Translations under genes and position numbers: made by a program | Notes under the pieces: model-generated | The model's database searches: none | What the model was told of the DNA's origin: nothing | What the model saw: only the letters and a program-made list of their open reading frames with translations | NCBI GenBank assembly: GCA_963691655.1 | Contig: OY829329.1 | Coordinates: 66,728,822 to 66,792,821, forward strand | DNA length: 64,000 nucleotides | Reading direction: 5' to 3' | From: Toxonevra muliebris | Lineage: Eukaryota > Arthropoda > Insecta > Diptera > Pallopteridae | Shown here: positions 1 through 9,657 of the stretch, piece after piece | Layout: every line of letters begins with the position of its first letter | Position numbering within the stretch: the stretch's first letter is position 1

Positions 1-630
1 GACAGCTGAGCAATAAAAGGATCTCAAGTTGAGTTGTAAGTGTAGTATGTGGTTCAGCAAACCACTTGAGAGTTTTGTAATGTACAATAATACTTGAAAT
101 TTGTTGCTGCTGTTGCTGTTGTTACTGTTTTGTTTGTCAACAACTATGTGATTTTGATATTGAAATATCAGAAGCCACACAGCTGACCACATGGTTTTTC
201 CCCAAAAAATACGAGTATGTCCTTTTTATATTACAAAACAATTGGATTCATATTACATCCAAACGTTTTTACTTGTATCTCATTATTTATGTATGTGTGG
301 ATGTATGCGAGTGAAGGGATATGGAGTAAAATCATTTTGTTTTACAGTTTATTGTAATTTGAAATCAATTGTTTCTCAATTTTCTTTGGTTAACCTATAG
401 AATTCAGTTATAGAAGTGTCTTCTTACAGTAAGACCAGATAATTTTATCTCGTATATGAATCTATTTAAGACATTTGAGAAGGAACAAAATTAAGATTTA
501 TCCATGATGATATGAGCAAAATTAGAAAAGCAACAACATCATCTGATTCACGGTCTGGAACCTTGAACTTTCATTCAAGTCTTATGAACTCTGTATTTCA
601 TGAATTGTAATAAGTCCAGAAATCTTAAAA
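1..630. other. Non-coding, no gene seen
   Basis: AT-rich sequence with a short gctgctgttgct tract near 105-125. The ORFs present are short and low in complexity and I recognise none of them. Nothing regulatory stands out. Confidence 0.6.
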
Positions 631-1040
631 TCTTTATATATAAAATCGTAGTTTTGTGTGTATGACATCGTATAACTTCTGAACGACTGGACCGATTGAA
701 GTCATATTTCCAGAATATATATTTTCTTTGGCGGGAGGATGAAACATAGCTATTCATAATGACTTTTATGAAAGTCGGCGTGGCACCTCCCATACAATCC
801 TAACAGTTTTTTGGATATATATCAAGAACCATTTATAGCACAGTACAGAAATTTGATACAATAACGAGAATTGACAATGCCATGCTACAACAAAAATATG
901 GGTGGTATTGACAAAGGGGGTGTGGCACCTTCCATATAACCTGAGTTTCCATTATGAGATACATATCTTAAGAGCCATTTATGGTACGGTACTAAAATTC
1001 AAATTCTTTCAGTTTGTTGAATTGGCGGGTGTGGCACCAT
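631..1040 (+). repeat. Helitron-like dispersed repeat, copy 1
   Basis: The unit opens with TCTTTATATATAAAAT directly after an A, which resembles the 5' end of Helitrons (TC start, insertion between A and T). It continues through a 'gaacgactggaccgattgaa' stretch that recurs in many insect repeats. Three GTGGCACC motifs lie at 780-787, 922-929 and 1031-1038, each with a similar 'atatcaagaaccattta' neighbourhood, so the body is internally repetitive. A related body occurs at 51.4-51.85 kb and a related head at 49002. No Rep/helicase gene is present, so any Helitron would be non-autonomous. The class assignment is inference. Confidence 0.4.
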
Positions 1041-1048
1041 GCTTCACT

Positions 1049-1512
1049 TTTATTTTCTACTACTATTTTCTACTACTTTTTTCTACTACTTTTTTCTACT
1101 ACTTTTTTCTACTACTTTATCAACTAATATTTTCTACTACTTTTGCAATTAATATTTTCTATTATTATTTTACTACTTTTTTTCTACTACCTTTTTAATA
1201 CATTTTTTCTACAGTTTCTTTTTATTTTGTACCACTACTATCTACTCATTCTTTACTACTATTTTTGACTACTTTTTACAATTTTTTCTACTACTATTTT
1301 TTATTATTATTTTTACCTCTTTTTCTACTGCATTTTTACTATTTTTGTACTACTATGTTTAACTATTTTTCTATTACTTTTTCTATTTTTTTACAACAAT
1401 TTTCAATATTGTTTTCGATTCTTTTTCCTACTACCTTTTCTACTACTATTTTCTTCTATATTTTTACTGCTATTTTCGACTACTTTTTCCATTCCTTTTT
1501 CTATTATTATCA
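1049..1512 (+). repeat. Degenerate pyrimidine minisatellite (TTTTCTACTAC)
   Basis: About 460 bp almost entirely of T and C with interspersed ACTAC, built from variants of TTTTCTACTACT. It directly follows the last GTGGCACC unit of the previous repeat. Phe/Tyr-rich ORFs across it are translations of the tract, not genes. Confidence 0.75.
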
Positions 1513-1670
1513 AATATCTTAAGACCCTTAGGTGGCGCTGTAACAAATGCTATATTTATAATAAACTAGCTGGACTTCGCTGTCCTGGCTAAAGAAGTAA
1601 TACGAAAATTGCAACCAATTTATCTAAATTAAAATATTTTATTTGTAATTTTTTTTTTCTTCTTTTTTGT

Positions 1671-2225
1671 AGACTATGGAAAATTAAATCTAGTTGTTAA
1701 TTTTTCAAAGTCTTGACTACGGTTCCATGTATGTGCTTCATTAAATAATGTGTTGCAAGCTAAAGGAACTATGTGTGTAGTCATCACAACAACAGTGTAT
1801 ACAGAGAGGGGCAAATCAGACGGCCGTTTCGGAATCCGACACAATTCCTCATCAGTGATCTTAGTGATAGTTCTTAATCTTTCAATATCCTATATAAGCT
1901 ACTAGTATTTGAAATCATAACCCAGAATTACAGATTTGATTCCAAATATCTTCACTGAATAGAGATATTGAAAGAAACTACCACTGTTCTATACACTTCT
2001 GTTGTTGTTTTTTCCCACTGTAGCTAGTCTGCATAACAGTTCATTATTTGAAAGTCTAGTACATGAGAGAGTGTGTGTGTTTGTGAGAAAATGATTCTTA
2101 AGTGTCATTTTTTCTGAACGGGCCCCATTCGATCAGTTCATGATAGTTTTTAGGAGACTATGAAAATTAAATCTAGAGGTTAAGTTTCAAAGTCATGACT
2201 TAAGTTCATGTCAATTTCGTTATTT
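1671..2225 (+). repeat. Dispersed repeat with internal direct and inverted repeats, copy 1
   Basis: An approximately 70-bp segment (agactatggaaaattaaat...) at 1671-1745 recurs as a direct repeat at 2155-2225. Between them, 1784-1806 and 1990-2012 are imperfect inverted copies around 'aacaacagtgtatac', and 1876-1892 / 1965-1982 are a second inverted pair. The block 1735-2175 is matched in reverse orientation at 38640-38965, sharing 'tttcggaatccg', 'ttgaaagaa.ctaccact' and 'gccccattc'. It looks like a MITE or short non-autonomous element. The family is not identified. Confidence 0.5.
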
Positions 2226-3065
2226 GAATTTATACTGATGAAGTTTGGTTCTTCAAGTACGACACAGAGGGTGCTAATTCACCCATTAAAGGCAAGCTGC
2301 AAAATGAATGATGTCAATTTACTTCGCTAGAGAAAAAATTGTAGCTATTATTTCTCTGAAAACTAGACCGACCACAAGTTTTCGAAGACTGGTTGGGAAA
2401 CCAGAAAAAAGATTTACTGCGCCGCTAATTTTTGCATCACGATAACGCCGTAGCTCAACCCGCTGAAAAAAAAACAACAACAACAACTTAATTGCGCACT
2501 CAGGCGCTGGATGTAGCACCCTGTGATTTGAGAGGAAAAGTCTGCGAGGACTACTTTTCGAAGTAGATCTACCGGCTTCAAAAACGTGTAGAAATTAATG
2601 GCAATTACTTAAGATTTTAGCAATCAATATTTCAATTGAAAACTGTCAATAAAAAACATGAACATCATTTAAACAATAATAAAAATAAAGTTCCTATTAA
2701 AAAGGTGAAGTTTTTCTCTCTTTATAAAGAAATAATAACTAAAAACGATAAAAATATGATGGAATGGGGAGAGGGGAGAGGGCGGTATGTAATCCACCCC
2801 GAGCTCGCTTTTCTTTCTACCGCCCTGTCCACGCTCATAAATGTTCAGATATTTATGTGAGGAGGAAGGCGTGTACCTTGTCCGGAAACGAAGCCTCGCA
2901 GATTCTGTGAATTAAAACGAAGACCCTTCATTACAATATTCCCTATATTTTATTAACTTTTTTTTTTTAATGGCCATTCGACACACAGTGGATAATTTAA
3001 TTAATGCAAAGAATTGCGTTGATTAGAAAAGAAAGAAAGGAAGAAACAAAGATAGATAAAAAAAC
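2226..3065. other. Non-coding with a tiny possible transposase tail
   Basis: Mostly unremarkable. On the plus strand around 2548-2612 a short frame reads CEDYFSK, a stop, then IYRLQKRVEINGNYL. This resembles the C-terminus of mariner/IS630 transposases (…WIxRLQKCVEINGDYF). It is too short to annotate as a pseudogene with confidence. A GC-richer patch at 2765-2900 has no recognisable product. Confidence 0.3.
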
Positions 3066-3067
3066 CA

Positions 3068-3145
3068 TACCTTAGAAGCGATTTGAACCAGGGACCCTAG
3101 AGACAAGAATTTAACGCACTGCCACTAGATCACCGAGGCGATAAT
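3068..3145 (-). repeat. tRNA-like head of a SINE
   Basis: The reverse complement reads like a tRNA. A Box A-like GTGATCTAGTGGC lies at 3121-3132 and a Box B-like GGTTCAAATCG at 3079-3089, with spacing appropriate for an internal Pol III promoter. The cloverleaf is not convincing and the acceptor ends do not pair well, so this is probably a tRNA-derived SINE head or relic, not a functional tRNA gene. A similar head seems to recur at 21265-21345. Confidence 0.45.
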
Positions 3146-3613
3146 TCTACAAACTACTACTACTCAAGCTTATTCATACCTCAAATTTTTGTAAAATTCA
3201 TTGATTTTACTTGAAAACAGAACGAAAAATTCCCCAGCGACTGGAGGTGCTAATCTTTCATGATTCTCATGTTCTAACTGCTTGATTTTGCTAACTATTA
3301 ACCAATTCACCTGCCTACTCACCACACCAGAGCTGTAAAAGATTGCAGCCTTTTTAAGTTTGAAGTTAAGTGACTTATAAAAAAAAAAGGATTACAATAT
3401 TCCAGTCTTTTTATGAATGCAGAATTAAGACTGTGAAGTCACAAGTCATATTGAAGTCAATGACTTATCCTTCATCTTCGAAGTTATTTTTTTGGAAGTC
3501 ATGAATGATCAGTCTCTTATTTGCAGTCCTGATTTCTATAAAATATTAATTGACTTGAAGTCATTCATTTTGAAGTAATTTAAAGTCAATTGAAGTCATT
3601 TGAAGTCGATTGC

Positions 3614-3759
3614 AGTCATTTGAAGTCAATTGAATTCAATTTATTTCGATGAAGTCACTTGACTTCATTGAATTCATGGAAACAACAGTCATTTGAAGTC
3701 AATTGAATTCAATTTATTTCGATGAAGTCACTTGACTTCATTGAATTCATGGAAACAAC
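3614..3759 (+). repeat. Perfect 73-bp tandem duplication
   Basis: Bases 3614-3686 and 3687-3759 are identical by direct comparison. Each copy begins AGTCATTTGAAGTC and ends GGAAACAAC. It lies inside the hAT-type element and implies a recent duplication. Confidence 0.9.
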
Positions 3760-4531
3760 TTCCAAAGTCATTTAAGTTATTTTTTCAGAATTTTACACAC
3801 TTTCATGTTCACACTTATTACGAATTATTTTTCTTGTTACAAATATCCGCCCAAACTAGGGTAGCCAGATTTTTGAACCACGAAATCAGTACATTAGACG
3901 TTGGAAATCAGCACAGTTTTTAATGCTTTTATTACATAGTGATTTCAATGTTATATAGTTATATAAACGTCCTGAACTTTTTCTCCGATTTTGTATGTTT
4001 GTAATTATATTTGTATCTGATATAAAATTTTGATTATTCGATGTTCTATTTATGTATGTAGGTACTTATATGTATGTATGTATGCCTAAGCTGAGATGTA
4101 TAATATGTTTTTTCACAACTGTCAATTGTCGTCCAAATCAAGACGAGCTTTTTTGCGCTTAATTAATAATTATACTACTTATAAATACTAGATATTTTTT
4201 ATCATTCAATAATAGACTTCACTCACTGAAGGTGAAGTCTCAATTGACTGCAAGACTTCAAACCTATTTGAAGTCATGATTGTGACTTGAAACCAATTTG
4301 AAGTCATGACAACGACTTCAAGTATAATGTGAAATCATGTGAGTGATTTTGGCTATTTGCTTTGAAATCTCAAATTGATTGCTATAATCAATGAGCAGTC
4401 ATTGACTTCAAAAAGACTGGTGACTTAAGTCACAAATGAAATCAAAGACTGTAATCAGAAAACGTAAATTAATTTCCAGTGACTTCAATGAATGCAGCTC
4501 GAAATGACTGCAACCTTTTACAGCTCTGCAC

Positions 4532-4828
4532 GACGACCTCGATAGTCTAGTGGGTAGTGCACTAGACTTTTATCTGGGAGGTTCGGGTTCGATTCCCGTC
4601 TTCGTCTGGTGGTTAATTTTCATAACTTTCTTATATTCACTATCAATATGAAGTGTATGAGAATTATAAGAATGTGTGGTTGGTAATGGCAAAACCACCA
4701 AGCCGATAAAAAATTGCCACACCGCCGTTCGGAATCGGCGTTAAACTGTAGGTCCAACTATGTGGTATCACAATGGGCCATTCAGGCCTAAGTGTGTCTC
4801 TCGACAGCCACTCCAACCTAACCTAACC
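4532..4828 (+). mobile_element. tRNA-derived SINE with target-site duplication
   Basis: A full-looking SINE of about 297 bp. Its 5' tRNA-related head (about 4532-4608) has a Box A TAGTCTAGTGGG at 4543-4554 (11 of 12 to TRGCNNAGYNGG) and a perfect Box B GGTTCGATTCC at 4586-4596. A GACGA/TCGTC pairing at the head ends resembles an acceptor stem. A tRNA-unrelated body follows, then a 3' tail of CCTAA repeats. TACAGCTCTGCAC occurs on both sides (4519-4531 and 4829-4841, the first two bases overlapping the tail), a typical TPRT duplication. It landed within the last 20 bp of the hAT-type element and duplicated part of that end. A truncated relative lies at 20697-20765. It is likely transcribed by RNA polymerase III and mobilised by an unidentified LINE. 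Confidence 0.8.
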
Positions 4829-4846
4829 TACAGCTCTGCACCACAC

Positions 4847-5426
4847 CAAACCACAGTATCCCATATCTTTAAATCAGTAATACAAACCTCATCATCAATG
4901 ATAATTTTACTTAGGTGATAAGTTTCTCAAAATTGTAAAGACAAATTTCTGTTATAATCTGATCAGATCAGCATACTAAAATATACTCGTAGAATTTTAT
5001 GCCCTTAGCTATTATTATCTTGAATATACAAAGTCGTCTATATGCTTTTTAAATTATTTTTGTGACATGTGTTCCGCAATAATAACAACAACAACATCAC
5101 CCACAGAATTTTATAAAACAACAACTCAATAAGGGGGAAAAAAAAGAAAGTACTACAACAACATAACCCCCGCTGACGATTTTCCAAAACTAGAAATTTA
5201 CCGACCATAGAGCAAATACGTACAACAAAAACATAAAATGCATTTTCAAATTGAGTTGAACAAGAATAAACTCACAAAATATTGCGCGTTAAATTCAATT
5301 TTCGGCATCAAAGTGGATTACAAATATGCACCCCTGTTAAATGGGTTGGAGTGGGGTGGGGTGATGTGAGATGGTGTAGTGAGGGTCATGCTAGCTAAGC
5401 TAAGCTACTGTACTTACATACATATG
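4847..5426. other. Non-coding intergenic DNA
   Basis: Contains CAA-rich tracts (5085-5100, 5150-5165) and a GGGGTGG patch near 5350. No gene or clear repeat is recognised. Confidence 0.6.
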
Positions 5427-6056
5427 TATTAGGGTGGCCCTTATATTTAAACTTTCTAAAAGTTTAGCTCCCAAACCCCTATCTTGTTTCAATCAATTAA
5501 TAAACAATCTGTGCAAAATTTGAGCTAAAACGGACAACTGCGAGGCGGCCCTCATCGACCATGAAGTTATACATGGTCACCCGGAAAGTCATTTTTTCAG
5601 ATAAATTGATTATTTGTTCTTAGCTTTCTTAAACAACACCTTTCCATAAGGAAACAACACTGAGATGATTAGCCAAAATTGTTAGAGTTAACAATGATTT
5701 ATGCATTTAAGATATACCTTTCTCAATACCAGTTTCAGTTATCTCATAAGGGGAAGAACTCTCAAAAAGAATTTGTATTTTTCTTGCTCGGGTGTACGTT
5801 GGAACTTAGTTTCTGTCATCAACTGGAATTAGAGCACCTTATTACTACTTTTTGTTCATACGTCAATTGATAAATTATCAGGATATTGATCGAGAAATCA
5901 GAAAGGTGCTACGGACTAATTTGCCACGCACCTCGAGTACTTAGTTCCCCAAACTGTGGCTCTACCTTTATTTGATGAAAATGTTCCAACAGCGGTTAAG
6001 ATAAATAAAGCTTAAAATATATTGGAAGCAGGCTACAAAAAAATTATTTTTCTATT

Positions 6057-6212
6057 ATCGATTTCTTCAGCAAAGAACTTTCAACATGGAAAGGAGATTC
6101 AAGTTACAAAAAAGGAATTGAAAAACTTGAGAAGAAAGTTGTTGTCGATGACGTTGCAGAAAAAAATGTGAAACTCATACAGGAATACAATAACATTTAC
6201 ACAAAAAATTAA
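6057..6212 (+). pseudogene. Fragment of a decayed transposon-encoded protein
   Basis: An open stretch of 51 codons reads IDFFSKELSTWKGD, then KKVVVDDVAEKNVKLIQEYN, and ends at a TAA. The composition is clearly protein-like: charged and helical, not A/T translation noise. The motif 'DVAEKNVKLIQEYN' resembles a region (ERGVKLIxxFN) seen in uncharacterised transposon-associated proteins of arthropods. I cannot name the family securely. Upstream frames are broken by stops (around 5871-5990), so this is the 3' remnant of a longer coding region belonging to the element bounded by 5427 and 7364. Confidence 0.4.
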
Positions 6213-6882
6213 GCTGAGAAACAATTTGTTTCACAAATCATTGCCGCAGACCCAAAAAAAATACCCAATTGCTACTAAATTCTCTCTTATAGTGCGAATA
6301 TACGAGAGTGAATTTCGTTGAAATTTTGAATTTCAAATTTAGAGTGGACACACGACAATAAAGGAATTTCATTGAGAATCGAATTTCGTTTTTGACTGAT
6401 TATAAGTTTGGAGAAGAAGAAGAATTTTTGTGTGCTGTAATTATACGTGCTATATCTGCGGCTTTGTTGTTGTTTTCCCATATAATTATCGCTGCTAGTT
6501 AAACATAACTAGAAGCAAGTGGTATATAAAACGCAGCTATTGCCTCAAACGAATTTATCTTCAAATTAAAGATCATTCTTAAAATGCTATATAATTCTAA
6601 AAATTATTTAAAAATTCGCATCAGTTTATTATTTATAGTCAAAAATATCTTAACTCCAGTTATGCTGTTTTTCATTTTTACCACAGAAATCTTGCTAAAG
6701 CAAAAATGTAAAATTTCTAAAAAAAAATATCTTAAGTTTTCCCTGTTTCTTACAACCATGAGTTTGAGGGTTGCTGAGCTACTTTCGGCATTTCAAGTGA
6801 ATTTCGTTGAAATTCTTGTGAAATTCACAACTGATTCCATAGTTATTATTCTTCAAAAAACAGATAAATAAATAAAAATCCC

Positions 6883-6912
6883 CTGAAGAAGGCCTAAAAT
6901 TTGCGCCGAAAC
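6883..6912 (+). ncRNA. Hammerhead-like motif of a Penelope-type relic
   Basis: CTGAAGA at 6883-6889, a potential stem GGC (6891-6893)/GCC (6905-6907), then GAAAC at 6908-6912 matches the arrangement CUGAUGA - stem II - GAAAC of hammerhead ribozymes. One core base differs (CUGAAGA). Penelope-like retroelements are known to carry minimal hammerheads with this 'GGCC...GCCGAAACGTTG' look. I could not find a convincing cleavage-site triplet with pairing stems I and III, so activity is doubtful and this may be a dead terminal fragment. Confidence 0.35.
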
Positions 6913-7364
6913 GTTGGGAAAAAAGTATGAAATAGTTAACTACTTACTTATGAAAATTTCGACCAAAGAGCCTGTCATTATAATCTCGTTAAAAATACGT
7001 TTTTCCGTGTGGGCGATTATATTTTTTATGTTGTTTCAGAAATTGTGCGAATTTACTTTTAAAAAATTTGATTCAGAAGTTTTTCACACAATTTTCTGGA
7101 TATGCCTAAATAAATTTCTTTAAGAAGAATCAGGAAAATGGTTAAGATAGGGAAGACTATATCGCTTTTGAACGGAAATAATAGTTGCGAATACTATGTT
7201 TCAACATCAAGACGTCTGAGGGTCACCTAGAAGTTGTCCGATGAAGCTGAAATTTTTCACAGCCCGGTTTTTTTTTTCTTTATTGGAACCAGATTAGTGC
7301 AAGGGAGTAGCAACATTTTTACATATATTTGAAAAATTACCTATAGCTAAGGGCCACCCTAATA

Positions 7365-9655
7365 TGCATGTATATGTATATTTGAAAGAAATATGCAGCA
7401 ACATGAGCCTTATTAGTTGATTACAGGACACATTATCATGATTATCATTGAATGTATGCGCTGCAGGATAAAAATCTGCTTGCAACAGATATGCCGAGCG
7501 AGCAATGCGAGCGATTCGCTTTGGATATTTTGCGCTTTCAGCCCCTTCGCCCTTTACACAATAATAAATAAATAAATAAATGTCGTCTCCATTAGAGTGT
7601 GTTGCCAGAATACGAGCGTAAAATTAAAATAAAATTTCTATCTACCGGGAGAAAGAAAATACATAAAAGACAGGGAGGTTAACATGGAACAGAGAAGTTC
7701 GTCGTTCTTATTTTTGTTGTTGTTGTAGTCTATTGAAAAAGGGGTGTGTCATTTTATGCTGACAAATATAAATTACACAAGTAGCATACAAATGAAAGTT
7801 GCTTTTGTTGCAAAAAAAAAAAAATTCTTTGCTAATAGTTTGATTAATGGTTAGAGATGCTATTTTTAAATCCACTGCCAGTAAAGTGAACAGCAACAGT
7901 CAGTGAAAACAGCAACAACAACTATTCAAGGTTAATATGTAAACACGCTTACGAATGAGTAGAATGTGTGAGATTTCTTTTTGCCCGAAAGTCAAAACCT
8001 ATAATCATCGGTTTTGATGTGATTTGTTGTGTTTCATGATTTTCATGATAACATCAGGAACTAGGATTATGGAAACTATCAAGTGAGATGGAAGAGAAGG
8101 AGGAACAGCAAGTGTGGATTTGGTGGAAGGAAACTGGTCAACCAATATGGATATGCATCAATATTTGTGATCCATAATGAATATTTATGAGTATGATGTG
8201 TTATGACGATGCTGATTGATAAATGCATAAAAGCCGCAGGCAGGCAGGCAATCGAAGAGACTTTGGGGGAGGCTATTTGCAAGACCGAAGAAGCTGAGAG
8301 AGTTTTGAAGTAAATGTGACAGATTGAACATGATTTGTGTAAATAGATTATGAATAAATTACGAGCGATAACAACAAATGTTGCTATTTTTATGGGAAAT
8401 TATTTTAATTAAACAAAATTAAGCATAAGGATTTTAGATTTAAATTTTGAGAACTTATAGCTGGCTTAAAAGGAAAATTTTTTGAAACTTATAACAGAAA
8501 AAGAAAGAGAACGTGAGCACAAAACAAATGAAAGAAATAAAGGAAAACAAAAGTCAACTAAAATTGTGTAATTAAAAAAAAAAAATAAAAATAGAACAAA
8601 ATCAGAATTTGAAAGCCAAAATAGAATGAATAAAGTAGAAAGAAAACAATGACTATAAATTAAAAGAATAAAAATAATTCAAATAATTTGAAGCACAGAA
8701 AATACCTTAAAAAAATAATAGAAAATAAAGAAAAGTGAAAAAGAAAAAATAACAAAAAGAGAAACAAAAAAAAAAACAGATAACATTAAAGAAAAGTTTA
8801 AATCAAAAGAAAATAAAGAATTAAAAATAAAAAAACCTAAAGTTAAAGTAAATAAAATAGAAACACAAAATAAAAAAAAAAAACACGGATATCAAATAAA
8901 AAAGGATATAAAAAAAACATCACAATCCAAAAACTAAATCAGAGAGCCTAAAACAAAATAGAAGATATTGATGATAGATTAAAACACAAAGGAAAGTGAA
9001 AAAAGGATACATAGAAAGTAAAACAGGAAACAATAGCGAAACAAATAACATTGCATAAACGAATTTAAATAGATAACAGAAATAATTAAATAAGAGATTG
9101 AAATAAGAATTGGAAAGAAAATAAAACAAAAAAGGAAACTAAGTAAGATTAATGTAAGTATCATGATTCTGTAACTAGTGAAATGCTGTGCGAAAGATCC
9201 TAAATACAAATCTGGGATCAGACAAAAACCAAAAAAAAAGAGAAAAATACATTTGCATATATATGACAACAGCTTAGCTGAAAAACAATGAAAACCGAAA
9301 TGACTTAAACCAGAAAAAATTAGTTTTCTCATGGAAATAGCTTTAAAAATACAATTATTTTCTTCTTCTTGCTTAGCAGCAGCTTGGCTAGACAGGTAAT
9401 AAAAACCTGAAGAAAGAAAGGAAAATATTTGGTTGGCTTGAACTAGAAGAAATTAATGTTCTCGAGATATGTAAGGAAAATAAAAATGCAATCCTTTTCT
9501 TGTTTTTTCATATGACTACCTCTAAGGTAGAAAAAGAAGATAGGCATGGCTTCAAAGAAAAAAGTTTCTTCAAGATAATTTTTATATAAATGCAATACTT
9601 TTCCTCTTCCCAAATGACATCACCTGGAAAATGAAAACAAGAAGCGCAACAGAAT
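7365..9655. other. Non-coding; A-rich low-complexity block
   Basis: Simple AATA repeats lie at 7561-7582. From about 8470 to 9300 the strand is strongly A-rich (aaaaataaaa, gaaaac, aaaagaaa), low in complexity and without gene signals. The minus-strand Phe/Leu/Tyr-rich ORFs here are translations of this tract. CAGGCAGGCAGG (8238-8250) is a short GGCA repeat. Confidence 0.6.
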
Positions 9656-9657
9656 TA

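Larger units (their letters stand above)
3328..4838. mobile_element. hAT-type non-autonomous element, interrupted by a SINE
   Basis: The ends are inverted: CAGAGCTGTAAAAGATTGCAG starts at 3328, and its counterpart CTGCAACCTTTTACAGCTCTG ends at 4528 as read before the SINE. The final CTG terminus is restored after the SINE at 4838. The flanking octamer CACCACAC is present at 3320-3327 and again at 4839-4846. An 8-bp target duplication with CAGAG-type ends is the signature of hAT transposons. Without the SINE the element is about 1.2 kb. It has no transposase ORF. Its interior is largely reiterated TGAAGTCA/TGACTTCA in both orientations, so it could fold extensively. Transposase would have to come from elsewhere. 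Confidence 0.75.
5427..7364. mobile_element. 1.9-kb element with 17-bp perfect terminal inverted repeats
   Basis: TATTAGGGTGGCCCTTA at 5427-5443 is exactly the reverse complement of 7348-7364. If the outer TA is a target duplication, the inverted repeat proper begins TTAGGGTGGCCC, which suits a Tc1/mariner-type TA insertion. Other families are possible. The interior contains fragments of a decayed ORF (6057-6212) and a Penelope-type motif (6883-6912), so it is composite or nested. No intact transposase is present. Confidence 0.6.

Noticed and set aside
902..1522. Phe/Tyr-rich ORFs
   Set aside because: By-products of the pyrimidine minisatellite.
3068..3145. Functional tRNA gene
   Set aside because: Promoter-like boxes exist, but the stems do not pair as a cloverleaf. 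A SINE head is the better reading.
4801..4830. Telomere-like CCTAA repeat as interstitial telomere
   Set aside because: Only about three units, positioned as the 3' tail of a SINE with target duplication, and flies lack such telomeres.
8920..9332. Membrane-like minus-strand ORFs
   Set aside because: Low-complexity A-rich DNA read from the other strand gives Phe/Leu/Tyr-rich translations. No start context or family.
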